Shown here piece after piece: positions 1-13,875 of a DNA stretch of 64,000 nt (position 1 is its first letter; each line of letters opens with the position of its first letter). The notes below the pieces were generated by a model. It was not told where the DNA came from. It worked only from the letters and a program-made list of their open reading frames with translations, and searched no databases. Made by a program: the position numbers and the translations under genes. Origin of the DNA: Ciborinia camelliae. Taxonomy: Eukaryota > Ascomycota > Leotiomycetes > Helotiales > Sclerotiniaceae. The stretch covers positions 401,498 to 465,497 of the forward strand of contig JANPYM010000010.1 of assembly GCA_025890175.1 (NCBI GenBank). The letters are read 5' to 3'.

Positions 1-240
1 GGATCGGATTGGATTTTTTTCATGCAAAGATAGGTACCTATGAATTGATTAAGAAATTTCCTTTCTTTTTTTACACGATATACTCTACTGGTATGGTTTT
101 ATAAATCTCATTCATTGGCTATATATGCTAGGGATATTTTTACTCCTGCTTTTACTGTACATCTATCTAGGTACCTCTACCTCTTTCTACCTAAGGGAGA
201 ACGGCATATGGAAAATTATATATATATGTATATATATAGA
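1..240. other. Flank of ordinary base composition left of AT-rich block 1
   Basis: Composition is mixed and several GGTACC/TAGGTACCT motifs are present, as in the other gene-side islands of this window. No reading frame of coding character is seen. It ends at a TATATATAGA stretch directly before the terminal motif at 241, where the sequence turns extremely AT-rich. Confidence 0.6.
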
Positions 241-261
241 TACCTTAGTAAAGGTACCAGG
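241..261 (+). repeat. Left terminal inverted motif of AT-rich block 1
   Basis: Begins TACCTTAGTAAAGGTACCAG. It is itself a small hairpin, TACCTT then AGTA then AAGGTA. It matches the reverse complement of 13855-13875 at 18 of 21 bases with only transition differences, and is related to the ends at 15492 and 37260. Confidence 0.5.
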
Positions 262-559
262 TATTAAGAAACCGTTAATATACTATATTTATTATAAAAA
301 GTTGTATTTGAAAATTATAAATTATAATTTCGAAAATAAATTATATATATAAAAATAAATAATTTATAAATATAAATTATATATAAATATAAATAGTATT
401 TTATTATAAATCGTATTTATACAATAAAAATAATATATATACAAATAAATTGTAAATAAATAAAAACTATATATAAACAAAAATTGTATATATTAATAAA
501 CAATATATAAAATATAAATTATATTTATAAAAATATAATATTTATTTAAATATTATATT

Positions 560-700
560 CAATAAAAAATAATATTTTAATTGAAAAACTGTATTTTAAT
601 TAAAATATTGTTTTTAAACCTAAATATTGTTTTTGAATTAAAATATTGTTTTTAAATCTAATATTGTTTTTGAATAAAAAACTATATTTTAAAATAAACA
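560..700. repeat. Subterminal minisatellite, left side of block 1
   Basis: The 12-13 base core AATATTGTTTTTRAA recurs about four times in imperfect tandem. The inverse core AAAAACAATATT is found inside the right end of the block (13440-13690 read on the minus strand). Subterminal motif clusters are typical of TIR transposons, but simple decay of a microsatellite is also possible. Confidence 0.45.
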
Positions 701-1019
701 ATTTTATATTAATAATAATATATTTGTATTTATTGTATAAATATTAAAATAATTTTAATATTATAAATTATATATATGTTAAAAAATAATATATAAAAAC
801 AAATTATATAAATAAGAATTCAATTAATTCTCAAATCATTATTATAAATATTAAATATTATTATTTTTTAAATTAATTTTTTAATTAATATATTAATTAT
901 TTAAATAAATAAATAAATAAATATCGATATCTAAATAATAAATATATTATATTTTATGTTTATTAATAATTATTTTTCTTTTTTTTTTTTTTTATTAATT
1001 TAATTATTATTTTTTTTTT

Positions 1020-1290
1020 TTTAATATTTATCCTTTTTTATCCTTCCCTTTTTATTCTTTTTCTTTTATCCTTCCCCTTTTATTTATTTTTTTTTATTTT
1101 TTATTTTTTATCCATCCCCTCCTATTCATCCCCTTTTATTCTTTTTTTCCTATTCTTTCCCTTTTATTTGTTCCCTTTTATTTTATTTTTTTTATCCTTT
1201 CTCTTTTATCTATTCCCTCCTATTCTTCCCCTCCTATCCATCCCCTTTTATCCTTTTTTTTTTTTTTTTATCTCTTTTATCTTTGATATT
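1020..1290. repeat. G-free polypyrimidine tract with CCCTTTTAT repeats
   Basis: About 270 bases contain almost no G and many short CCTTTTATCC/TCCCCTTTTATT units. C-to-T RIP acts mainly on CpA, and most C here lies in CpC or CpT, which would explain why C survives here while the surroundings are nearly C-free. Confidence 0.7.
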
Positions 1291-4200
1291 TTTATTTTTA
1301 TATAAAAAAACAAATAAATAATATTGAAATAAAAATTATTATTAATAATGTTATAACAAAGATTGTAAAAATATATATAATTATAAATGTTTTTGCAAAT
1401 ATTATAAAAATATATATAATCGTAAATGTTTTTGCAAAAATTGTAAAAATTGTAAAAATATATATAAATAAAAATATTATAATAAAAATTAAAAAATTTA
1501 TAAAAATATATATAAAAAAAAAAATTAAAAAAATATTAAATAAATAAATAATTTAATTATTTAAATAAATTTAATTATTTAAAAATATTTTATTATTTTA
1601 AAAATTTATTTAGTTATTAAACATTTAATTTTGCAATATATTTATAATTGATTTTTTTGAATAAATTATTAATTATTATTATATTTGTTTTTTAATAATA
1701 TAAATACTGTTTATATAAACAAATTTGGTTTAAAAAATTGGGCTATATAATTTTTGAGGATAATAATTATTTAATATTTTAATTTTTGAAATATTTAAAA
1801 TCTTTACAATTATTAAATATTTTATATTTATTTATTTATTTATTTATATTTTTTTTTTTATATTTTTTAATATTATTTTATTTTTATTTTTAATTAATAA
1901 ATTATATAATATATAAATATTTAAATATCTAAATATTTATTATATTTTTTAAATATTTATTAAATAAATAATATATACATATTTTATTTATTTTAAATAT
2001 AGAAATTTAATTATTTTTAATAAATTTAAAAATCTTAAAAATCTTTTAATATTTATTTATATATATTTATATATATTTATAATCTTAATATATATAATTT
2101 AAAAAAAATAAATTTGAAATTTATTAATTTAAATAATATTATAATAAACGTTTTTGAATTATATATATAAAATTAAATATAATATTTATAAATATTAAAT
2201 ATTAAAAATATTTTTATTTATACAATTTTAAATTATAAATATTATATATTTTTTTTTTATTTTTTTTTTTTTTTAAAAAAATAATCAAAATATACCTTAA
2301 ATATTATTTAATAATTAATTAAAAATTTTAAAAAGATTTTAAAAATAAAATAATAAAAAAATATTTTATTTATATTAAATATTAATTTTTTTATCTATTT
2401 ATTTTTAATTTTTAATCTTTATTTATATTTAAATATTTATTAATTTAAATAATATTTTTGAAAATATTTTTATTTTAATTTAAATATATAAATAATAATT
2501 TTATTAAAATTTATATAATTTTATATTCCAAAATTTTAAACAATTAAATTATTAAACTTTTAAAAAATAATAAAATATTTATAATTTTAAAAAATAAAAA
2601 AAAAATTAATAAAAAAGAAAATTAATAAAAATAAAAATTAATAAAAATAAAAATTAATAAAAATAAAAATTAATAAAAAAAATATAAATAAATGAATAAA
2701 TAAAATTTATTTTAATTATAAATCAAAATTATTATAAAGATTTTATATAAATAATATTCCCCAAATAATTTTTTTAATAATTTTATTTATAATTTTTAAA
2801 TATTTTTTAATTTTAAAATCTTTTTCATTTTTAATAAAAATATTATTAACAAATTTTTTAAATATATTTCAAATTTTCTTTTTAAAAATATATATTTTTT
2901 ATTTTTTTTATTATTATTTATAAAATTATTTTTAAATATTATAAAAATATATTAAAAATTATTTATTAGATTTCAAAAATCTTAAATTATAAAAGGATTT
3001 TAAATAATAATAAAATTATAAATAATAAAAATAAATAAAATAATATAAATAATATAAAAAATTTAAATAAACAAAATAAATAAAATAATATTAATAATAT
3101 AAAAAATTAAAAAAAATAAATAAAATTATTAAAAAAAAATTTAAAAAAAATTTTATTATTAAATAAAAATTCCAATAATTTTTAAAATATTAAAATCTAT
3201 TAAATTAAATAATTAATATTTTATAATATTAATATATACCATTTATTTATTTCCTTATAAATATAAAATAAATTTTTAATTTTGAATTTTATAATATAAT
3301 TTATTAAAAAATAAATTTTAATTATTTAATATTAATTATAATATTTTTTATTAATTTTAACCTAATTATAATAATTAATTTCATTATTTAAAAAAATTGA
3401 AATATTATTTTTTTTATTATTTTATAAAATATTAATTTTTCAAAAAATAAAATTATAAATTTAATTAAAAATTAAAAATATAATATATAAACAAAAAACG
3501 AAATCTATAATTATATCTTTTTTTTTAATAAAAAATAAATTAATATAAATTCAAAATTAAAATCAAATTAAAATTAATATTTATAAATAATATAATATAA
3601 CTTTTTTTATTAAAAAATATTATTATATAATATATTATTTTAATATTTTAAAAATCTTATAATAATAATCTAAATCCAGATTTTTATATTTTAAAATTGT
3701 TTTTAAAAAAATAATCTTAAAATAATTATTTTATAAAATAAGATTTTAAATTATTTAATATATTTTCTTTAAATAATTTAATTAAAAATTAAAATTAAAT
3801 TTATTTTATAAAATATAAATCTATAAAATTAATTATATTTAAATATAATTATAATATAAAAAAATAAAATATTAATTCAATTTTTAATCTTTAATTTTTA
3901 TTTTAAATAAATTTAAATCTTATTTTTATTTTCAAATCTATAAAATTATTTAAAATAAATAAATATTAATTTTTTAATTTGTTTTTATTTATTATAATCA
4001 TTTATATTTTTACTTTTAAATATATTTAAATCTTAAATTTTTTTTTTATTATTAAATTTATTTTTTATTTTAAAATTCAAATCTTAATAATTTTTATAAA
4101 ATTATAATTTATTAATTATAATTAATAATAATATAAATAATATTAATAATTATAATTTACTTTAATTATAATATAAATAAACTTTTTAAATAAATATAAT

Positions 4201-5948
4201 TTAATCTTATTTTAATTATTATTTTTATTATATAATTTATAAAAAAATAAACTTTAATATTTTTATATTAATTAGATTTTTTATTTAAAAAACTAATTTA
4301 ATCTAAATAAATTAATTTTTCTCCATTTTTTAAACAAATAAAAATACTATCAAATTTATTACTTTTATATAAAATTTAATATAAAAAACATAAAATAAAA
4401 AAATATATATAATCAAAAAATAATAATATATAAAATATTTAAAAATTAAATAATTAAAAATAAAAATTAATTTTTTTTAAAAAAAAAAGAAAATTAATAT
4501 AAAATCAATTTTTTAAATCAAATAAAAAAACTTATAAAAAAAATAATATATTTTATTATATTTAATAAAATTATTGAAATTGATATTTGCCATTTTGATT
4601 ATCCTTAAAATCTAAATAAATTAATTAATTTAAATTTAAAATATTATACAATTTAAAACTTTTAAATTCGCCGAATTAAAAAAACTTAAACTTTTTAATA
4701 TTTTTTAAAACAAAAATATATAAAAATCTTGAAAAATATAAAATATTATATTTAAATATCAATTCAATTTTTTTTTTAATTTATTTTTATTAATTTATTT
4801 TAATAATATTAATTATTAAATAAATTATATATTTATAATATATAAATATATATAAATTAATTTATAATATAATTTTTAAAATTATATATTATAATACATT
4901 TATTTTTTATTACCTATAATGATTTCAATATTAATTAATTAAAAATAAAACAAAAAATAAATTTTAAATTAAATATTTATATATAAAAAATTTAAATATA
5001 AAATAAAACAAAATTTAAAACTTTAAATTAAAATCTTTTTATAAAAAATAATAAAAATATTTTAAAATAATCAATTATTAATATTAAAAAATATATATTA
5101 TTTATATTTTAATAAAAATAAAAATTATATTAAATCCAAATTATTTATTTTTATATTTTTAAATTATATAAAAAAAAAATAAAAAAATAAAAAATCAAAA
5201 AAATAGATTAATTATTATTATTTAAATTATTAATATTTTTTAGTTTTTTTTTATTAAATTTTTATTTTACTTATTTCTTTTAATAAACAATTTATTTTTT
5301 TTATTAATTAATTAATTTTTATCAATTTATATACCTTTTTTATTATTCTTAAAATTATCCTTTTAAAACTTATTAAAAAATTAGGTATAATATATATTGT
5401 TATTATTAAAATACTTATTTTCAAAATTATAAAATTATTTATTATTATTATAACTTTATTTTTCATTTAAAATAAAAAGTTTATTATTATTTATATAAAA
5501 TTTATTATTAAATTTATAAAAACTATATAAATCAATTTTAATTTTTTCTTTTTTATTTTTAAAAATTTTATCCTAAACATTTTTTAAATCATACATATTT
5601 CTTTTTTTTTTTTTTTTATAAATTAATAATTATCTTTATTATTTTCTTTATCTTTATTATTTATATAAATAATTTTAAAGTTTAATTTTTTCAATTTTTT
5701 TTTAATAATTTTTAAAAAATTAAATGATAATAATATTAATCTTAAAAATTATAATTTAAAAAAATTTTTTAAAATAAATATTTTCGAAATTTTTATTATA
5801 AAAAAATTTGTTATATTTGTTTAATATATCAAATTAAATATTTTGTTTACTATAACCCTTTCTTTTTTAAATATATATATAAATTAATATATATAATTTT
5901 GAAAAAATATTTAATTCAAAAATTAGATTTTATTTAAAAAAAAAATGG

Positions 5949-5979
<31 letters not shown>

Positions 5980-6652
5980 GAAAAGATTTTTTTTTATTTT
6001 TAATGTAATTTTAATCTGTTTTAAAAAATTTATCAAAATCTATTATATATAAAAGAAAATACTAAATATAATTAAATATAAAAAAACTTAATTATAAATA
6101 TATTTCTTTTTTAAATTTATTATTTTTTAATCTTTATATTTTAGATTATTTGTTTCAAATCTTTTAGATTAAATGTTTTTTAATTTTTTAAAAAGTTTTG
6201 TATTTATTTTAATAAATATTTTTTTTAGTTTTTCTTTTTAATTTATTAAATTATAAAAAATAAACATTAATTATAAAATAAATTTTATTTATAATTTTAT
6301 AAAGAAAATATTATAAATATTAATAAAAACTTTTTTATTTAAAAATAAAAATTAATAATATAAAAAATATATAATCAATTTTTAAAAATAATTAATAATT
6401 ATTATAAATAAAAAATAAATTTTTATTAAATACTTTTTTATTATCAATATTAAATAAATAAAAGTTATTAACTATATTAATATAATAAAAATATTTTAAA
6501 CCTAATTTTTTTAACAAAATTTTATTAATTGTTTTTATTTATTTTTTTAATATTTTTTTAAACTTTAATAATAAAGGTTTATTTAAAATTTTGATATTTA
6601 TAAAATATAATAAATTATTAAAATCAAAAATAAAAAAAAAACTTTATATAAA

Positions 6653-6944
6653 GTTTTTATTATTAAATTAAAATCAAATTTGAAAAAAAATTATTTAAAA
6701 AATATTTTAAAAGTTTTTTTTATTATTAAATTAAAATCAAATTTGAAAAAAAACTAATTGAAAAATATTTTAAAAGTTTTTATTATTAAATTAAAATTAA
6801 AATTAAAAAAAAATTAATTGAAAAATATTTATTATTAAATTAAAATTAAAATCGAAAAAAAATTGATTAAAAAATATTTAAAAAGTTTTTATTATTAAAT
6901 TGAAATTAAAATTAAAAAAAAATTGATTAAAAAATATTTAAATC
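6653..6944. repeat. Minisatellite, about 60-bp unit, 5 copies
   Basis: Units begin with TTTTTATTATTAAATTAAAAT at about 6653, 6713, 6776, 6828 and 6885; the fourth is shorter through an internal deletion. Copies differ mainly by C/T and G/A exchanges, so the array predates or accompanied the RIP-type decay. No coding meaning is seen. Confidence 0.75.
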
Positions 6945-8405
6945 CCAAAAAATTGGATTAATATTTTTATTAATTATATAAATATTTTTTTGGTTACTAT
7001 AAAATAATAAAAAAAGATTTTATATATATAAAATTGATTTAAATAAATTTTATAAAATATTTAATAAAAAAGTTAGATTAAAATAATTATTTATTTTTAA
7101 AATATTTCGTTTTAAATCCAATTAAATTAAAAATAAAAAATTATAAAAAAAAATAAAATTATCAGATTTGTTATCTTTATTTTTTTTATTATCTCCACCT
7201 CTCTTATTTTTTTTATTTCAATTACTTTTTTTATATTTATTTCCACAATTTTTTTTTTTTTTTAATCTTTATTTCCTTTATTTTCTTTATTATTATTATT
7301 ATTAATTAATTTAAAAACTACATTTTTATTTTTAATATTTGTTTTTTAATTAAAATATTAAAAATTATTTATTTAAAAATTATTCAAAATTAAAATATTT
7401 AAAATTAAAATATTTAAATTAAATATATTTTTATTCCCAATATTTAATTTTTAATTAAAATATTAAAAATTATTCGTTTAAAAATTATTCAAAATTGAAA
7501 TATTTAATTTAAATTTATTTATAAATTTTAATTTATTAAATTTTAATTTATTAAAATTTAAATTTAATATTTTAAATTATTGTATTTATTTTATTTTAAA
7601 TTATTAAATTTGAAATTTATAATTATATTTATTATTAATATTACAAAAATTCAAAAATTAAAAATTAAAAATATTAAAAAATTAATATAAAAAATTATTT
7701 TGAATTTATATTTTTCAAAAAAAAATATTATTAAATAAATATTTTTTTTAAAAAAAGATTAGAAATTATTATATATTTAATAATAAATAAAAAAAATTAT
7801 AAAAATAATTTAATTATATTCCAATATTTTTTATTAAATTTTATATTTATTTATTAAAAATTGATATTTTATTATTTTAAATTTTTGAATTTTCGAAAAA
7901 ATAAATTAATTTTATTTAAAAAATTTTTATTAATTAATTAATTAATTATTTTTTTATATATTTATTTATTTAAAAAAAAAAAATTAATTTAAAATAAAAT
8001 ATAAATTTAAATAAATTTTTTTTAATACTTTTATAATATTTTATTAATATCTTTAATTTTTATTTTTTAATTAAATTCCCAAATTTAATAAATAAATTAT
8101 TATTTTTTTCAATTTAATTTTTTTAAATAAAAATTCTTTTTTTAAGGATTTACATTTTATTTATTAATATTTTCAATATTTTTATTTTATTTATATTTTT
8201 ATTTATAATTTAAATTTCAAAATCTTTTAAAATAATTTTATTAATATTATCAAAAATCTATTTTATATATAAAATATTTTAATAAAATATTTAGAAAATC
8301 TAAAATCTTTAAAAAAGTTTTTTTTTTTTTTAAAAAAATTAATAATTATATAAATAAAATATAATTTTTTAAAAAAAAACTATCTGATTTTTTTAATTAT
8401 TTTAG

Positions 8406-8520
8406 ATTAAAGATTTTTTGCTTTTTATATTTTAAATTAAAGATTTTTTATTTTTTATATTTTAAATTAAAGATTTTTTGCTTTTTATATTTTAAATTAA
8501 AGATTTTTTATTTTTTATAA
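8406..8520. repeat. Minisatellite, 30-bp unit, about 4 copies
   Basis: A 30-base unit containing AAAGATTTTTT and TTTTTATATTTTAAATT is repeated head to tail about four times. Units alternate between a GC and an AT dinucleotide at one position (TTTTTTGCTTTT versus TTTTTTATTTTT), suggesting that pairs of units were duplicated together. Confidence 0.75.
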
Positions 8521-10952
8521 TTATTATTATAATTATTATTATATTTTTTTTTATTTATTATATTTTTTATTAATTTTTAATTATTTAATAAAATAAATAA
8601 TATAGAATTTTTTTTTTTATAATATAAATTTTTTTATTATTTTCGAAAAGCGGAATTATAAATTATTATATAATAATTTTTAAAATAATATAAAATATAA
8701 AAATAATAATAATTATATTATATATTATTATTTTAATAATAATTTGGAGATATATAGTAAAACGATAAATAGAATAATTAATAATATTAATAAATTTAAT
8801 ATAAATTTGAAAATTAAATAATAAAATAATAATATAGGTTTTTTTTTTTTTTTTTTTTTTGATTAAAAAAGGTTTATAATATTTATAAGAAAATAATTTA
8901 TTTGCTTATTGTTTTATTGAAATTATATTTATAAATAATTTATTGTTATTTCGAAATATTGATTTAACAAAAATATAAATTAAATTATAATATCAAGATT
9001 TAAATATAAAATCTTTTTTAGATAATAAAATTGCTATATTGTTTTATAACTTAAATTTTTAAAAAATTATGAATTTAGAAAATTTTATATTTAATATATT
9101 TAATAAAATATTATTCAATATAAATAATATTTTTTAAAAGCCTATATATAATTATAATATTATATTTAATAATATAAATATAGAAAAAAATGATTTTAAA
9201 CAAATTCTTTATTATTATTATTATTATAATAAAAATTATTTAATATTTAATTTAATAATAACTTTAAATTGTTTTATTAAAAATAAAAATTTGTTTTAAT
9301 AAAATTATATAGTTTTATAATAAATTCTAATAGAAAATATTAAAAAATTTATTAATATTTTGAATATTCAAAGATTTTTATAATTTAATAATATATTTAA
9401 AATTTAAATAAAAAAGATTATTTTATTTTTATTTATACAAAAAAAAACTAATTTTTTTAAAGTTAAATAAAATATTAATAAAAATAGTTATTCGAAAATT
9501 TTAAAATAAAAAGGATAAAATTTTATATAAATAATTTTATTTTTTAAATTCAATTTTTTTTTATAAAATATTATTAAATTTAATTATTTTTAAAAAAATA
9601 TATAAAGGATTAATAAATTTTATTAATAAATTTTTAAAATTATATTATTTTTAAATATAATTATTTTTAATTTAATTTATATTAAAATAATATATATATT
9701 ATTTTAATAAAATATTTATTTTTTTATTAGATTTTATTTGTTACTATTATATAAATAATATAAAATGTTTTTATTTAAAAAATTAAAACTTTGTTTATTT
9801 TAATTATATATATAATATTAATAAGGACTTTAAAAATATTTGAATAAAAAATAATATTGTTTTAAAAATTTAACAAATATATAATTATAATATATTTTTT
9901 AATATTAAATCTGGATTTAAAAAAAAGCTTTTCGATTTTTTAAAATTATTAATATATTTATAAAAAATTATTTTGTTTTTAAATAATATTAATATAATTA
10001 TAAAAAACTATATTATTTAAAGTTCAATATTAATTCAAATTAATTATATTTTTAGGAAAAATTTTAATTTTAGGATTATTTTAAAAAAATTTATTTTTAT
10101 TAATTTATTTGTTAATATTAAATTATTATTTATTTGAAAATTTATTAATATTAAATTTGATTTTAATAATATTAAAATTATTTCTTTTTATTATATAAAT
10201 TTAATTTATAAAAAATTAAAAATTAAAAAGTTTGGAAAGGAATATTTCGTTTTATAAAATATTTTATATAATGATTTTTGTATTTCAATATTTATTTTAA
10301 TATTTATTAATGGATTTAATTTATTTCGAAATATTTAATAATTATTAATAAAATTTTATTATATTTTAGTTATTTTAAATATAAATGATTATATTTGAAA
10401 GGTAAATATATTTTTTATAATTTTAAATTTTTATAAAAACAATTTTTCGAATATAATTAATATTATAAAATAATTAAAATATTTTAATAAAAAAATTAAT
10501 ATAAATATTAATAATATTTTTATAAAGATTTATATTTTTATTTTATATTATTATAAAAATATATTATAAAAGTATATTATAATAATAAAAAAATAATAAT
10601 ATAAAAATATAATGAGTAATAAAAAATTGTTAATTTTATTTAACAATAAATAAAAAACAAGAAAATCTTGATTTCCTAATTGTAAATAAAAAGTAATATT
10701 ATTTTCAGGTTATAAATATATAAAAATATATAAATAAATTAAAAAGCAAAACTGTAAAGGAGAATTATAATAAGAAATAGGGTATGTTTATAAATGTTTT
10801 ATTTTTATATTATATTTTTTTAGTTTTAGATATTTTATTAATAAAACTAATTAATGTTATATATATAAAGTATAATAAAATAATAAATATAATATATAAA
10901 ATATTAATTAATATTATTTTTATAAAATAAAATAGAAATTTATATATAAAAC

Positions 10953-11153
10953 TGTCGCGATTTGGGGCACGTGACCTCCGGTCACGTGACTCCGCTAGCG
11001 GCGGCGCCGGCCGCGTGCGGCCGCACCGCCCGCGTAGCGGGTGCATATAAGGATCGCGTACTTCGTACCCGATCCTAGTATGCTTTACAATACAACTTAT
11101 TTACTATATACTATTCATCAATAGTGACTTATCACCGAGTAACCGAACCAACA
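10953..11153 (+). mobile_element. Solo LTR, 201 bp, TSD AAAAC
   Basis: A sharply GC-rich insert in AT-rich sequence. It starts TGTCGCGATTTGG and ends CCGAACCAACA, giving TGT...ACA termini, and is flanked on both sides by the perfect 5-bp duplication AAAAC (10948-10952 and 11154-11158). Inside, in order, are two CACGTGAC palindromes, a CCGCTAGCGGC core, a GC-rich stretch with GGCCGCGTGCGGCC, and CATATAAGGATCG as a likely TATA promoter element, which sets the plus orientation. No internal region or partner LTR lies nearby, so this is the product of LTR-LTR recombination. The near absence of RIP marks indicates an insertion younger than the surrounding decay, or protection by its short length. 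Confidence 0.9.
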
Positions 11154-13000
11154 AAAACAATTTTATTATTTTTTATTTTTTTATAAATAAGGATATTTTT
11201 AATTATTTTTTAATTATTTAAAGTAATATAATTTATTAAATTATATTAAATAAATTATAATTATTTTTTTTTTTTAAAATCAAATAATTAATTAAAAATA
11301 TTTATAATTTAATAAAATTTTTTTGTAATATATAAAATATATAATTATAATCTAATATTATTTATTATATTAAATTTTATAATTTTAATTTATAATAATA
11401 TATTAATTATATTTTTCAAATTTCAAACAAATAAAAAAAGCAATAATATTATAATCAAAATTTGTTATACTAAATAATAATTTCAAAAATTATATAAAAT
11501 ATTTGTTAAAAATATTAATACAAATTCCCAAAAAATTATTATTCCTAAAAATTAAATTGAAATGTTTAAAAAAAGTTAAATTAATATTTTAATAAACAAT
11601 ATATTATTTTTTTTAAAACTTTTAAATAATATAAATTTTGTTTTAATAATTAAAAAGTTTATAAAATATATTATAAATATAAATAAACTAAATATATATA
11701 TAAATTTGTATTATAATAAAACAATATCGAAATATATATTACAAATAAACGTTAATATTTTAAAAAATAAAAATAAATATAAATAAATTATTTTTTTATT
11801 TTTTAATTAATCTTTGAAAATAAATTTTAATAAATATTATTATATAAAAAATTTAAAAAAAAAATATACATAATTAATTATTTTTATATTAAATAAAATC
11901 TTTTTTTGAAAAAATTATATCAAATAATTTTTCAATTTTTATTTTTAAATATTTTTAAATAAAATAATTTTAATTTAACAAATTAATTTAAATTTATTTT
12001 TAATTATTATTTATTAATTTTTTAAAATATTATAATAAAAAATAATATATTAAATATTAATAAAAATAAATTATTAAAAAATAAAAAGAAATTATTGAAT
12101 AACGAATATATTAATATTATTAATAATTTTATTTATATTAATTTTATTATATTTGATTATATTAATTCGAAAAATATATATACAATAAAATTATTTATAC
12201 ACCCAAAAAATTTCGATATTACTTTTTTAATTAATTTAACAAAAACTTATTATTATTTATATAATAAATTTTTAATAATTTATTTTAACAAAAATATTTT
12301 ATAATAATATAAAAAAATTATTTATATTAATATATATATAATTTTTGATTATTTATAAAATAAAATATTTTATATATATATATTTTTTAAAATCTTTTTC
12401 AATTTTTTATTTTAATTTTTATTTTTTATTTTTTATTTTTTAAATTTATTTAGAATTAATAAAATTATTAAATTTTTTCTTTAATTCTTTTTTATTTTTT
12501 TATTATTCTATTAATTATTTCTTTATTTTTAACCTTAATCTTTTTTTTTAATTAAATCTTTAAATCTTCAAATATTTATAATAAAACATATTAATTTCTA
12601 AATTAAATAAATATCCAAATTTATTAATTAATATTTAATACATTATAAAAAATCAAAGTATTAAATAATTTATAAAATAAATAATTTTGTTAAATATTAT
12701 AATTCAATTACAAAGAAAAGTTGTATTAATTAAATTACAAAATTATATATATATAAATTAATAAAAACTAAAAAAAATTTTGTTTAATTATATATTACAT
12801 TTTATACTAAATGAGATATAGATTTTAATTTTCCGTTTTTTAAATTGTTATAAATTATTGATTAAAAATTATTTAGATTATCAAATATTATTTTTTAAAA
12901 TCTATATATTTTGTTAATAATCGAAAAAACTTATACGCAATTAAAATAAACCGAAATCAAATTTATATAAATATTAATTAAATGAATAATATAATTATTA
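11154..13000. other. AT-rich decayed sequence, no identifiable gene
   Basis: Composition is strongly AT with stops in most frames. The longest open stretch (plus strand, about 12095-12304, 69 codons, TTG first codon) has an I/N/Y/F composition as expected from RIP-mutated DNA. It could be a remnant of a transposon gene, but no motif can be recognised. Confidence 0.6.
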
Positions 13001-13011
13001 ATATTGATATA

Positions 13012-13260
13012 TTAAAAATAATAAATAACGATAATGAAAATAATAAAAATAAATGATGATAAAAAAGGTAAGGATAATATAAATAATAATATAAAAATAG
13101 TAAAGATAATATAAATAATAATAAAAAAAATAATAAAAAAAGTAAAAATAATATAAACGATGAAAAAGATAAAAATAATATAAATAATAATATAAATAAT
13201 GATATAAATGATAATATGAATAATAATATAGATAATAAATATAATATAATATAAATTTAA
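13012..13260. repeat. Imperfect AAT/GATAATATAAATAA repeat tract
   Basis: About 250 bases of purine-rich plus strand built from ATAATATAAATAATAA and AAAGATAATA-type units. The long minus-strand reading frame across it is only the shadow of this repeat, rich in I, F and Y, and is not a gene. Confidence 0.65.
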
Positions 13261-13434
13261 AGAATCAAAACAATTAATATAAATTTGCATTTTTTATTTA
13301 TAGATTTATAAATTTATAAATTTGTATACTATATATTTGTAATTTCAAAAATTATATACATTTATATTTATTATATATATTTATAATTCGATTTTTATAA
13401 TAAGATATCGTTTTTACTAAAAATACCATTTTTA

Positions 13435-13690
13435 TATCGTTTTTAATAAAATATTATTTTAACTAATAATACTGTTTTTATTAATAATACTGTTTTTAAT
13501 AAAATATTATTTTTATTAATAATATTATTTTTAATAAAATATCGTTTTTATTAATAATATTATTTTTATTAATAATATCATTTTTATTAATAATATTATT
13601 TTTAATAAAATACCGTTTTTAACAAAATACCATTTTTAATAAAATATTGTTTTTAAAAAAATATTGTTTTTAATAAAATATTAATTTTAA
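13435..13690. repeat. Subterminal minisatellite, right side of block 1
   Basis: Units of the type TTTTTAATAAAATAYY and TTTTTATTAATAATATTA recur about 15 times. Read on the minus strand they contain AAAAACAATATT, the inverse of the core inside the left end. Confidence 0.6.
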
Positions 13691-13854
13691 ATTAAATATT
13701 ATATTAATTCAAAAACCATATAAATATATATATAATTAATTAAAATATATAATTTTCAAATAAATATAATTGATTTATAATTAAAATACAAATATTCTAT
13801 TAATTAAGATATAGTTTCTGAACCTGATTATAATAAAATCATTGTTTTTAAACC

Positions 13855-13875
13855 CCTAGTACCTTCGCTAAGGTA
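13855..13875 (-). repeat. Right terminal inverted motif of AT-rich block 1
   Basis: On the minus strand it reads TACCTTAGCGAAGGTACTAG, the partner of 241-261. Immediately outside, the sequence becomes ordinary in composition. A TA target duplication is compatible with both ends but cannot be proven because TACC/GGTA motifs are abundant in this genome. Confidence 0.5.

Larger units (their letters stand above)
241..13875. mobile_element. AT-rich block 1, candidate large TIR-bounded element, coding content destroyed
   Basis: What is seen: from 241 to 13875 the sequence is almost pure A/T with stops in every frame. The change to ordinary composition at both sides falls on the same inverted motif. 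The left end reads TACCTTAGTAAAGGTACC and the right end, reverse complemented, TACCTTAGCGAAGGTACT. Over the first 21 bases the two ends differ at three sites, all transitions. Minisatellites with an AATATTGTTTTT-type core lie a few hundred bases inside both ends. The block carries a later solo LTR insertion (10953-11153) and internal tandem repeats. What is inferred: a single element of about 13.6 kb later mutated by RIP. No transposase can be read. The alternative is two independent copies of a short repeat at the edges of an AT isochore. Confidence 0.35.

Noticed and set aside
13012..13290. Minus-strand frame of 92 codons rich in I, F and Y
   Set aside because: It runs through a purine-rich simple repeat tract and has no independent support.
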